A stretch of DNA of 64,000 nucleotides, taken from NCBI GenBank assembly GCA_944363505.1, contig CALVUD010000002.1, positions 1-64,000 on the forward strand, read 5' to 3'. The position numbers were made by a program, and so were the translations under genes. Below, piece by piece: positions 35,034 through 43,378 of this stretch. Below the pieces are notes generated by a model. That model searched no databases, had not been told where the DNA came from, and saw only the letters and a program-made list of their open reading frames with translations. The DNA comes from an uncultured Clostridia bacterium. GTDB lineage: Bacteria > Bacillota > Clostridia > Christensenellales > DTU072. The number at the start of each line of letters is the position of its first letter. The stretch's first letter is position 1.

Positions 35034-35372
35034 ATAGAAAGCCTCCACTTATAAGCACGGCAACGGCGTAGTGGTGAGGTTTTTCATAAAAATTCTTGAA
35101 AATAAAAAAGCCCGACAAACTTTCAGACTTAATAAGCCTTAAAAATCTGTCGGGTTTTACTCTTTCATAGAGAGCCTTAACACCTATGACAAACGCCAGC
35201 CGTAACCGTACTTGCGATTACTGCCCGATATTTCATTGTGAGGGTATAGGCGTTTCTATGAGGTATTAAATGAAAAAAGAATGAGTGCGCCATTTACTGC
35301 TCCCGAAAGTTATTTTGTCGTTTTACTTTCGTACACTCAATTCTTTATTTGATATAAAGATTTATTCGGTTG
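35034..35372. other. Gene-free region with terminators and nested inverted repeats
   Basis: A terminator hairpin AAAGCCCGACA/TGTCGGGTTTT spans 35106-35158. An imperfect 16-bp inverted repeat bounds 35183-35267. AAAGAATGAGTG (35277-35288) pairs with CACTCAATTCTTT (35334-35346) and encloses CGAAAGT/ACTTTCG; on the minus strand this ends in a T tract and can terminate the transglutaminase transcript. Confidence 0.55.
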
Positions 35373-35534
35373 TTATTCTTTTTTCAGTATGATTTTTTGA
35401 ATAATGATTTCGTTGTTTTTAATTGATATTCGTAGTTTTAGTCTGCATTTCAGGCAGTATGTTTCCACGTTCGAGCCGTCGCCAGCCTTGAATAATTTAT
35501 ACCCGCAGTCTGGGCATACAACGTAGGAGATCAT
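35373..35534 (-). CDS. Small zinc-ribbon protein (cysteine-rich KTR-like)
   Basis: 53 residues with CPDC (7-10) and CLKC (27-30), followed by a basic beta strand. Size and spacing resemble the cysteine-rich KTR proteins of conjugative transposons and phage Com. The ATG overlaps the transglutaminase stop as ATGA, so translation is coupled. Probable role: RNA or DNA binding in the element; not proven. Confidence 0.65.
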   Translation of the reverse strand: MISYVVCPDCGYKLFKAGDGSNVETYCLKCRLKLRISIKNNEIIIQKIILKKE

Positions 35535-36241
35535 TGCTCGCTACCATATCGACGGATTTTTGCGGCTTTCTTTGTCATAAGTTTTCTTCCGATTTTCTCA
35601 TATAAAAACTTTTTAGTTCCGCGATATTCTTGTTTATATTCAGTAAAAAATTCGTCAGGACTATCGAAAATACCTAAATCTTCTACAACCGCTTGTTGTT
35701 GCACTGTTGTATTTTTACCATTCCAATCAATTTGTAAATTATTGAAATCTTTTACCGCTACGGCATAATCAAAAAATTTTCCTTTATGGTCGGGAAAAAG
35801 TTTTTTTAAGCCATAGATATATACTTTGTCGCAAATTACGCCCTCTAAACTCAACCATTCGCCGTTATAATAAACTTCTGCCCAAGTATGAATGATAAGC
35901 TGCGGCGCAAGTTTAGCCATAATTTTCGGCATTAAACTGCGCTGAAAAACTTTTGTAACCTTTGTGCCGTGCAGTCTGCAATGCACATCCACAGCGCGTA
36001 ATAAAGCCATAAGTAGAGTTGCCTTTGTATTGCATTGACCTATGCCGTCGGCTAAAATTTGTGTCGCCGAAAGATTATCGTATTTATTGTAACCGAGCAA
36101 AATTTTATTTTGAACATAATCGTAAATCGCGCCGATTTTGTCAAACTCGTTCAAGTCATTCCAATTATGCTCCTTGATTAAAGTAACAATTTCTTGCGCG
36201 TGATAGTTTAGTATAGCCGTATCTTTCAAATATTTTTCCAT
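35531..36241 (-). CDS. Transglutaminase-like cysteine protease-fold protein
   Basis: 236 residues, cytoplasmic. The catalytic cysteine sits in ADGIGQCNTKATLLMALLRA (near 90), the histidine in IHTWAEVYYNGEW (near 142); the usual third residue Asp after W..L is replaced by Glu in SLEGVICD, or supplied by that Asp. Members cleave or modify peptides. It is second in an AraC-transglutaminase-zinc ribbon transcript (48-base gap after the regulator). Confidence 0.8.
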   Translation of the reverse strand: MEKYLKDTAILNYHAQEIVTLIKEHNWNDLNEFDKIGAIYDYVQNKILLGYNKYDNLSATQILADGIGQCNTKATLLMALLRAVDVHCRLHGTKVTKVFQRSLMPKIMAKLAPQLIIHTWAEVYYNGEWLSLEGVICDKVYIYGLKKLFPDHKGKFFDYAVAVKDFNNLQIDWNGKNTTVQQQAVVEDLGIFDSPDEFFTEYKQEYRGTKKFLYEKIGRKLMTKKAAKIRRYGSEQ

Positions 36242-36288
36242 AAAAAAAGTACCTACCTTTTATAGATACTTTGATTATAATATTTCAA

Positions 36289-37035
36289 TCAGATAAAAAC
36301 TTTCAAAAATTCGCTATCTTTAATCGACGCGCTAACGGGCATTCCCATCCATTTTTTTACGGTTGCCGCAAAGTGCGACGGACTGTCAAATCCCGCAAGC
36401 ATAGCCGCATCAGTAACATTTGTACCGCTTAATAGAGCCGTAAATGCTTTTTCAAGTTGGTGGAATAAAATATAACTTTTCAGCGGAACGCCTATTTGTT
36501 CACGAAATAAGTGTGACAATCTGCTTGATGATAGACAAACGCTATTCGCAAAGTTATCTATTGTATGGTCGTAACAATCGCATTTTTGCAAAATTTCCAA
36601 TAATTCGATTATTCGTTCGTCTAAAATTTTTGAATTTCTTTTAACACCCAAATACGTTGCAAATTCCTGTATAAAGTCTATATACTGCTGCTTATCGTCC
36701 GTATCTATAAGTATAGCGGCTTTTGGCTGTATACACTCAATCCCATTATCATATATCAAATAGTTGCCGTCTATCTTTTTTATCACTTCTTTTGCAAAAC
36801 TAGAACTTGGCTCAATTAAAATAGACAGTCGTATTTTATTGCTACACGAAAATATATGTCGCGCGTTCTTATTTACTATGATACATTTACCGCTTATTTG
36901 CTCGTTCTCAACTGTCACTTGCAGAGGCTCGTCAAGGCTTAAAAATATTTGTAAAACACAATGAGAATGCTCTACTGCATTTACCTGATTTCCTATAAAA
37001 GCGATATTATCCTTGTCCCAAAAGATTTTTAACAT
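36289..37035 (-). CDS. AraC family transcriptional regulator
   Basis: 248 residues. The N-terminal 150 residues form a cupin-like effector domain; the C-terminal 100 hold two helix-turn-helices (NSVCLSSSRLSHLFREQIGV and VTDAAMLAGFDSPSHFAATV). Effector unknown. The promoter -10 ends 6 bases before the ATG, so the mRNA probably has no leader. It likely controls itself and the coupled transglutaminase and zinc-ribbon genes. Confidence 0.88.
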   Translation of the reverse strand: MLKIFWDKDNIAFIGNQVNAVEHSHCVLQIFLSLDEPLQVTVENEQISGKCIIVNKNARHIFSCSNKIRLSILIEPSSSFAKEVIKKIDGNYLIYDNGIECIQPKAAILIDTDDKQQYIDFIQEFATYLGVKRNSKILDERIIELLEILQKCDCYDHTIDNFANSVCLSSSRLSHLFREQIGVPLKSYILFHQLEKAFTALLSGTNVTDAAMLAGFDSPSHFAATVKKWMGMPVSASIKDSEFLKVFI

Positions 37036-37041
37036 ACATTC

Positions 37042-37070
37042 ATTATAGCAAAAAATATGAAAAATAGCAA
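37042..37070 (-). promoter_or_regulatory. Promoter of the AraC gene, apparently leaderless
   Basis: TTGCTA (37065-37070), 17-bp spacer and TATAAT (37042-37047). The expected start of transcription falls on or next to the A of the ATG at 37035. Confidence 0.7.
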
Positions 37071-37415
37071 TCTGCTTAAAACGATTTTCGTCCTTGTAAT
37101 AATAGCGAAATTATGAAAGTTTTTACTTTTCTAATGGTGTAAAATCTATATAGCGTAGAAATTTATTTTATGTAAATATCAAATAGTTTTTTTGTCCGCT
37201 TGTGCTTACCGTCTGGAGACGGGATACGCCGCCTTGCCAAATTGTAAAGGGCGGCTATTTATCTCCCGACAGGCATAAACCGCCGTCCCCTACGGGGCAG
37301 CCCCTTGACAATTTATCTGCGGCGGCATTTTTCGCTGATTAAGACGGTAAGCACCAAAGCGAACGCAAAAAAATTTAAGCCGCAGTCCGACCAAGACCGC
37401 GCAAAGGAGCAGACA
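37071..37415. other. Gene-free region upstream of the serine recombinase
   Basis: 345 bases. It holds GC-rich short repeats of CCGCC/GGCGG and CCCTACGGGG but no gene that I can support. A frame open from 37305 lacks a ribosome site; the recombinase start lies at 37416. Confidence 0.4.
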
Positions 37416-39074
37416 ATGAAAAACGCAGTTATTTACGCCCGTTTCAGTTCTCACGCACAGAACGAGCAGTCCATTGAGGGACAGTTAGCCGAATGTTACG
37501 CTTTCGCACAGCGCAACGATTTACGCATAATTCACGAGTACATAGACCGCGCCTTGACGGGTACGACGGACAAGCGCCCCGACTTCCTGCAAATGATTGA
37601 GGACAGCAAGCGCAAGGGCTTTCAATATGTGCTTGTCTATCAGTTAGACCGTTTCGCCCGTAACCGATATGACAGCGCAACGTGCAAAGCAAAGCTGAAA
37701 AAGAATGGCGTGCGCGTTTTGTCGGCAAAGGAAAACATAACCGACGACTCGAGCGGTATTTTAATCGAGGGTGTTTTAGAGAGTATGGCGGAATATTATT
37801 CGGCAGAGCTGTCGCAAAAGGTTAAGCGAGGTATTGCTATGTCCGCCGCAAAGTGTAAATATTTCGGCGGCACGGTTGCGCTCGGTTACAAAATCGACAG
37901 CGAAAAGAATTACGTTATAGATGAGGAAACCGCGCCCATAGTCAGGAAAATGTTTGAAATACTTGCAACGGGTTACACATACGTCGATATAGCGCGCTAT
38001 CTGAACGAGCGCGGAATACCAACCGCAACGGGTGGCAAATGGGGCAAAAACAGTTTTCAATGGCTTTTCAGCAACCGCAAGTATTTAGGTATTTACACCT
38101 TTCAAGGCACAGAGATAAGAGGCGGCGTTCCGCAGATAATCGACGAACAGTTATTCGAGGACGTGCAAGCGGTATTACGCAAATATGCCGCCGCACCTTC
38201 GCGCGGGAAAGCGGTTGAAGAATACATATTGTCGGACAAATTGATATGCGGACTATGCGGACATAAAATGACGGGTGTAAGCGGTACAAGCAGAAACAAG
38301 ACAATACACAATTACTATAAATGCGGTGGCACATCAAAGCACGGTTGCCGCAAACGTGCAGTGCGTAAACAATTTATCGAGGACGAGGTTATAACCGCTA
38401 TTGTAGGAAACGGCACGGAGCGAAACCCGCATGGCGTTTTGACGGACGAATTTATAGATATGGTCGCCGTCGAAACGTATTTACTGATACAAGCCGAACG
38501 CAACGACAGCGAGATAAAACGCATTGAGGGCGTAATTGCAGATAATCAAGCGGCTATCAATAACCTAATGCAAGCCCTTATGCACGGTAAGATTGCAAAT
38601 ACAATTTTTGCGCAAATCTAAAAGTTAGAGAATGAGAACTCCGAACTGAAAGCAACGATTGAAAGCGAAAAGGCGTTGCAAATCGACTACTCATACGCCG
38701 ATATTCGCAAGTGGTTAGAGCATTTCCGCACGTTAGACTACTCTAAAATGAAAAACCGCAAGGCATTGATTGACACATTTATCTATCGGGTAGTGCTGTA
38801 TGACGATAAAATGAAAGTACTATTTAATCTGAAAAGCGGGCAGAAAAATGAATTGCTTTTGAATTTGATTTTCCCCAACTACCCAGACGGCAACGGCGGC
38901 ATAAGTGGGAATAACAAAGAAAACAGCGCAAAAGAAAAAGAAACCGATAATTCGGTTTCTCTCTCGTCGGGGTGTTCGTATACCCCTGTTATGGTGCCGT
39001 TAGTCGGGGTCGAACCGACACGATGTTGCCATCGAGGGATTTTAAGTCCCTTGCGTCTGCCTATTCCGCCATAA
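37416..39074 (+). pseudogene. Large serine recombinase, interrupted by an in-frame TAA
   Basis: The frame of 552 codons is broken by TAA at 38619-38621. The N-terminal resolvase domain starts AVIYARFSS, with the nucleophile serine at residue 10 or 11 and QLDRFARNRYD. A recombinase domain (YKIDSEKNYVIDEETAPIVRKM) and a zinc-ribbon (CGLCGHKM...YYKCGG...GC) follow. The stop lies at the beginning of the coiled coil (IFAQI-stop-KLENENSELK), which is needed for synapsis control. The 5' part ends at 402 residues; the rest continues in frame and runs across tRNA-Leu. AAAGGAG fixes the ATG. It is the probable integrase of this block, with tRNA-Leu as likely target. Confidence 0.85.
38945..38963 (-). 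terminator. Terminator after tRNA-Leu(TAA)
   Basis: AAACCGAATTATCGGTTTCTTTTT on the minus strand is split as AAACCGA-ATTA-TCGGTTT then T-rich. It lies inside the 3' end of the recombinase frame. Confidence 0.7.
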
Positions 39075-39078
39075 CGGC
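38992..39078 (-). tRNA. tRNA-Leu (anticodon TAA)
   Basis: 87 bases with encoded CCA. Acceptor GCCGTTA/TAACGGC, anticodon stem AGGGA/TCCCT with loop CTTAAAA (anticodon TAA), a long variable arm, and T arm GGTTCGACCCC. The recombinase frame runs into it from the other strand. Confidence 0.95.
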
Positions 39079-39087
39079 AAAAAAAAT

Positions 39088-39161
39088 TGGAGGCGCCACC
39101 CGGACTTGAACCGGGGGTAAGGGTTTTGCAGACCCGTGCCTTACCACTTGGCTATGGCGCC
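39088..39161 (-). tRNA. tRNA-Cys (anticodon GCA)
   Basis: 74 bases with encoded CCA. Acceptor GGCGCCA/TGGCGCC, anticodon loop CTGCAAA (anticodon GCA) in a GGGT/ACCC stem, and T arm CCGGTTCAAGTCCGG. It is 9 bases upstream of tRNA-Leu and co-transcribed with it. Confidence 0.95.
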
Positions 39162-39251
39162 CCGTTGCTAAAGCAGTATAGCATAATTATATTCCGTTTG
39201 TCTATCATTATTTAAAATTTTTTAATATATTTTGTCTGTCTCCGATCTCAG

Positions 39252-39282
39252 CCGCGAACGCCGCGCGTTTCGGCGTTCGCGG
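39252..39282. other. 12-bp hairpin downstream of the 464-residue gene
   Basis: CCGCGAACGCCG-CGCGTTT-CGGCGTTCGCGG with no clear T tract on either strand. Possibly a factor-dependent stop or RNA-stability element. Confidence 0.45.
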
Positions 39283-39304
39283 ATAGAAAATTCAAAAAAT
39301 CGCC

Positions 39305-40699
39305 TTAATCAGGTATAAATTCCGCCATAAGACCGAATTTCGGATTCCCTCTGTTTATTATCCACAGGAAAGCCGCGTTCCCGTTAATGCTGATTTGCGT
39401 CTCATCCGTCAGCATTTTTGTGCTCAGCACTTCACATCTTGCGTTCAGCGCCGCGACGTAAACGTCTTCGTTCAATATGCGATCACAAACTAGTTTAAGC
39501 GTGCCCGGCGAAGGAATCTTTATTAACAGCGCGCATGTATCGAATACGGTAACGCTTTCGGCTGTCGTATCAGTGAAATCGACCGCATCCGAACGCTTTA
39601 TGACGACGTTGATACTTTTTTCGGAATCGGAGTTATTTGTTATGGCTACTAAGAGAGGACTTGGGAAATTGCAGATAAACGAATTTCGAATAGTCCCCTC
39701 CTCTCCCGAAAATTCCGCAAACGGATCCGAACCGGTCATCATATCGTATACTTTAAAACTAATTGAGGGATCGGCGTTGACAAAAACGTCGTACACGCTG
39801 AATTCATTGTACGTCGGCATCAAATTGTCGTCGAATTCATCATCTATCTGGATGTAACGGGTCTCGCCGGCTTTCAACGCTAAATCCATGCCGTTTTCTG
39901 CACCGATATAATCTGAAAGCGATTCGTAGCCCGCATAAACATTAAACGCTTCGTTGACGTCTGACACGTTTTTGACGGTCACACTGACAGTGCCGGAAGC
40001 CACGAAACGCACGACGTTTTCATTGAGTCCCGCATACGAAGCGGCGATGACTATGCCGTTTTTTCTCACAACCACGGTGTTGCCTACGTTGCCGTAAGTC
40101 TTTAACACGATGTCGCTGTCCGGAAACTCCGGCTGGAGCGTAAACACGCATTCTTCGCCGGGATAAGCGTAAATCTTTTCTTCTTGGAACTGGGAAACAT
40201 GCCTCACGGAATCGGATGCGCAAACGATCCTGATGGCGTTAGACAGAATATTATAATTTCCGGATATTTCCCCAGTATATTTTACCGTTAGCAAATACGC
40301 ATTGTAAAGCTCGAGCGCCCCGAGATAACGCGGCCATACGCCGTCGAGGGCGACTTCATTGTCCCAATAAATATTCTTCCAGCCGTATGTAAATTTTTCC
40401 GACTCAAGTCCAAGGTCCTCAGGCTCGTAACTTTTTCCTTTGGTAATATCGTACAGTACCGCTTTTATTGCAATATTTCCGTCGGGAAGCCTTATACCGG
40501 CGGAAGTAAACAGATTTTCGCTGCCGTCGGGCGACACTACGCCGATAATGAGCGTAGAAGAATCCTGACCTTCTATCTTCCATGGCGCCAGACCGAACTT
40601 TATTGCAGTATAAGTCCAAAGCGTAGCGAACGCGACGAGTGCTGCAAACAGCAGTACCATCACAAATTTAAAAGCTTTAGCTTTCATGTTCATACTCAC
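39305..40699 (-). CDS. Membrane-anchored extracellular protein of unknown function
   Basis: 464 residues. One N-terminal membrane segment (FKFVMVLLFAALVAFATLW, about 11-29) without a lipobox, then an all-beta exterior with no recognised domain. Repeated beta sandwiches resembling pre-peptidase or carbohydrate-binding folds are possible (GNVGNTVVVRKNGIVIAA, and DLALKAGETRYIQI). The first codon is GTG, with ATGs two and four codons later and no good ribosome site, so the start is uncertain. Monocistronic with its own promoter. Confidence 0.65.
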   Translation of the reverse strand: MSMNMKAKAFKFVMVLLFAALVAFATLWTYTAIKFGLAPWKIEGQDSSTLIIGVVSPDGSENLFTSAGIRLPDGNIAIKAVLYDITKGKSYEPEDLGLESEKFTYGWKNIYWDNEVALDGVWPRYLGALELYNAYLLTVKYTGEISGNYNILSNAIRIVCASDSVRHVSQFQEEKIYAYPGEECVFTLQPEFPDSDIVLKTYGNVGNTVVVRKNGIVIAASYAGLNENVVRFVASGTVSVTVKNVSDVNEAFNVYAGYESLSDYIGAENGMDLALKAGETRYIQIDDEFDDNLMPTYNEFSVYDVFVNADPSISFKVYDMMTGSDPFAEFSGEEGTIRNSFICNFPSPLLVAITNNSDSEKSINVVIKRSDAVDFTDTTAESVTVFDTCALLIKIPSPGTLKLVCDRILNEDVYVAALNARCEVLSTKMLTDETQISINGNAAFLWIINRGNPKFGLMAEFIPD

Positions 40700-40742
40700 A
40701 TTTTATCGAAAGACACTTAATACAGTCGTTCGTCTTTCTTTA

Positions 40743-40771
40743 ATTATAATATTTCAAACAAATATAGTCAA
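40743..40771 (-). promoter_or_regulatory. Promoter of the 464-residue gene
   Basis: TTGACT (40766-40771), 17-bp spacer, TATAAT (40743-40748). Confidence 0.75.
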
Positions 40772-40844
40772 TATACATCATCCCGAGTAAAACGATCGGG
40801 AAACGCCGAATAAGCCGCTGCTGTGCGTTAATGTAATAATATTG

Positions 40845-40873
40845 TTGCATTTTATTGAATAATATGGTAATAT
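40845..40873 (+). promoter_or_regulatory. Promoter of pckG
   Basis: TTGCAT (40845-40850), 17-bp spacer, TAATAT (40868-40873). A TAGGAG ribosome site precedes the ATG. Confidence 0.7.
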
Positions 40874-40901
40874 AACCTCAATCTTACTTTAGGAGAGTGC
40901 T

Positions 40902-42695
40902 ATGGAACTTACAACCAACAAGAACGTTCTCGATTTCGTACAGAAATACGTTGACCTCATGAAACCCGACAAGGTCGAATGGATCGACGGCAGCAAAAAA
41001 CAGCTTAACGAGCTGACAAAAATTGCCGTATCGACGGGCGAGATATATAAATGCAATCAAAAGCTCCTGCCCGGATGTCTGTATCACCGCACCGCCGTCA
41101 ACGACGTGGCGCGCGTGGAAGGCAGAACCTTTATTTGCTCCCGCGAACAGAAAAACGCAGGTCCCACCAACAACTGGATGGACCCCAAAGAAGCGTATGC
41201 TAAACTGGACGCGATAGCCGACGGTTGCATGAAAGGTAGAACGATGTATATCATCCCCTTCAGCATGGGCAAGATCGGCTCCAAGTTCGCCAAATACGGC
41301 ATCGAGCTGACCGACAGCATTTACGTCGTGCTGAATATGGCTATCATGACCCGCGTTTCCGCGAAAGTATTAACCAAACTCGGCGATTCCGACGATTTCG
41401 TGCGCGGCATCCACAGCAAAGTCAAACTCGAGGAAGAGAACCGCTATATCTGCCAGTTCCCCGAGGACAACACCATTTACAGCCTTAACTCCGGTTACGG
41501 CGGCAACGTGCTTCTGGGTAAAAAGTGCTTCGCTCTGCGCATAGCGAGCTATCAGGGATGGAAAGAAGGCTGGATGGCTGAGCACATGCTGATCCTGGGC
41601 GTTCAGAAACCCGACGGCGACATCAAATACATCACCGCGGCATTCCCCTCCGCTTGCGGAAAGACCAACCTCGCAATGCTTATTCCTCCCGAAACCTATA
41701 CCAAGAAAGGATATAAGGTGTTCACCGTGGGCGACGACATCGCATGGATCCGTCGCGGCAAGGGCGGAATGCTTTACGCGGTCAACCCCGAAAACGGTTT
41801 CTTCGGCGTAGCGCCCGGAACGAACGTAAAATCCAATCCGAACGCATTGGCGACCACCCGCAAGGACACCATCTTTACCAACGTCGTTTACGATCCCAAG
41901 AAAAAGACGGTATGGTGGGAAGGACTGGATAAGAATCCTCCGAAGAACGTTCTCGACTGGAAAGGCAACAAATGGTCGGGCGGCATGGTGGACGCCGAAG
42001 GCAAGATCATCAAGGGCGCGCATCCGAACAGCCGTTTCACCGCTCCCGCGAAAAACTGCCCCTGCCTCTCCTCCGAATTCGAAAATCCGAAGGGCGTGCC
42101 GATTTCCGCCATCATCTTCGGCGGAAGACGTGCAAAAGCCGCTCCGTTGGTCTATGAAGCACGCGATTGGAAACACGGCGTATTCGTCGGTTCGATAATG
42201 GCTTCCGAAACCACCGCCGCTGCCGCGGGCGCCGTCGGCGTCGTTCGCCACGACCCCATGGCAATGCTGCCCTTCTGCGGATACAATATGGCGGATTACT
42301 TCCAACACTGGCTGGATATGGGCAAGAAAGTCAAGAACAAACCCAAAATCTTTAACGTCAACTGGTTCCGTACCGATGACGAAGGCAACTTCCTGTGGCC
42401 CGGATTCGGCGACAACATGAGAGTACTCGACTGGATCATCCGCCGTTGCGAAGGCGTTGTCGACGCCGTTGAAACCCCCATCGGTTATATGCCGAAGCCC
42501 GAAGACATCAACCTCGACGGTCTGGATATGTCCGTAGACGATCTGAAACAGATTCTGGACTGCGACAAAAAGGTCTGGAGCGCCGAAGCGGAAGACATCG
42601 AAAACTACTACCGCTCCAAGTTCGGCGACACCCTGCCCAAGGAACTGTACGCGGAACTCGCAAAACTGAAGAAGAACCTCAGAAAGCGCGCGTAA
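40902..42695 (+). CDS. pckG: Phosphoenolpyruvate carboxykinase (GTP)
   Basis: 597 residues. The nucleotide P-loop and reactive cysteine lie in FPSACGKTNLAM (248-259, C252), a hallmark of the GTP-dependent class; the metal and substrate sites CLYHRTAVND and GDDIAWIRRGKGG are present. It interconverts oxaloacetate and PEP and, in fermenters, often runs in the carboxylating direction. Monocistronic, ending in a strong terminator. Codon use is that of a highly expressed gene. Confidence 0.97.
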   Translation: MELTTNKNVLDFVQKYVDLMKPDKVEWIDGSKKQLNELTKIAVSTGEIYKCNQKLLPGCLYHRTAVNDVARVEGRTFICSREQKNAGPTNNWMDPKEAYAKLDAIADGCMKGRTMYIIPFSMGKIGSKFAKYGIELTDSIYVVLNMAIMTRVSAKVLTKLGDSDDFVRGIHSKVKLEEENRYICQFPEDNTIYSLNSGYGGNVLLGKKCFALRIASYQGWKEGWMAEHMLILGVQKPDGDIKYITAAFPSACGKTNLAMLIPPETYTKKGYKVFTVGDDIAWIRRGKGGMLYAVNPENGFFGVAPGTNVKSNPNALATTRKDTIFTNVVYDPKKKTVWWEGLDKNPPKNVLDWKGNKWSGGMVDAEGKIIKGAHPNSRFTAPAKNCPCLSSEFENPKGVPISAIIFGGRRAKAAPLVYEARDWKHGVFVGSIMASETTAAAAGAVGVVRHDPMAMLPFCGYNMADYFQHWLDMGKKVKNKPKIFNVNWFRTDDEGNFLWPGFGDNMRVLDWIIRRCEGVVDAVETPIGYMPKPEDINLDGLDMSVDDLKQILDCDKKVWSAEAEDIENYYRSKFGDTLPKELYAELAKLKKNLRKRA

Positions 42696-42709
42696 ATTAC
42701 AGCAAAACG

Positions 42710-42738
42710 AGAAGTCCGGAAATTCCGGACTTCTTTTT
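42710..42738 (+). terminator. Terminator after pckG
   Basis: AGAAGTCCGGA-AAT-TCCGGACTTCT then TTTTTT. Confidence 0.9.
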
Positions 42739-42747
42739 TACTATAAA

Positions 42748-42776
42748 AACCCACCCGTGATAGGGTGGTTTTTTAA
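42748..42776. terminator. Second terminator between the convergent pckG and chromate transporter genes
   Basis: CCACCC-GTGATA-GGGTGG flanked by AAAA and TTTTTT. It can stop transcripts from both sides. Confidence 0.75.
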
Positions 42777-42796
42777 GCCGTTATCGATACAAATTC

Positions 42797-43378
42797 TTAC
42801 AGCGGAATGTAATATATCATTCCCGCGGCGGCGGAAATTAAAATCAATGCTATCGGCGGAATCTTTTTCTTGCGGATCAATCTGTATCCGAGGGCTATTC
42901 CGCCGACGACCGCAAAAATGACCAGCGCGTGGAAGTTGAATTCGCCCGCCGCGTCGAAATCGTTGTATTCCGCATAAAAGCACTTTACGACCAACAATAA
43001 TCCCGTAGAGATTATCAGTCCCCAGATTATCGGCGTAACGCCTTTCATCGCCGCTTTGACGTATTTGTTCGAAGCAAAATTTTTAAAAATTGCGGCAATG
43101 ATCAAAATTATCACGAAAGCGGGAATTACTACCGCGGTAGTAGCAAGCAAGCTGCCCCAGAATCCCGCCAGATCGTTCCCGACAAAAGTGGCAAGATTTA
43201 TGGCTATGGGTCCGGGGGTCGATTCCGCAATGGCAATATAATTCCAAAGTACGTCGTCGGTTATCCAACCGCGAGACAGCATCTCGTCGCGAATTATCGG
43301 GATCATGCCGTAACCGCCCCCGAACGAAACGGTACCGATCTTCAGAAAAGCCAGGAAAATTTCAAGATAAATACTCAT
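42797..43378 (-). CDS. chrA: Chromate transporter half, short form
   Basis: 193 residues, one CHR domain with about six membrane segments. SFGGGYGMIPIIRDEM and AIAESTPGPIAINLATFVG are the family signatures. Two short CHR proteins usually form an antiparallel dimer. Coupled to the longer half upstream by ATGA, with AAGGAGG before the start. The real substrate in anaerobes is unclear; chromate or sulfate-like anions are inferred from the family. Confidence 0.9.
   Translation of the reverse strand: MSIYLEIFLAFLKIGTVSFGGGYGMIPIIRDEMLSRGWITDDVLWNYIAIAESTPGPIAINLATFVGNDLAGFWGSLLATTAVVIPAFVIILIIAAIFKNFASNKYVKAAMKGVTPIIWGLIISTGLLLVVKCFYAEYNDFDAAGEFNFHALVIFAVVGGIALGYRLIRKKKIPPIALILISAAAGMIYYIPL

Noticed and set aside
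2837..38621. Reassignment of TAA to a sense codon
   Set aside because: Many intact genes in the window end in TAA, including dapA, dapB and hslO neighbours, so TAA is a normal stop here.
39001..39074. C-terminal end of the recombinase across tRNA-Leu as real protein
   Set aside because: The LVGVEPTR-type ending is the tRNA read on the opposite strand; it is a reading artefact after the element end, and the frame is already stopped at 38619.
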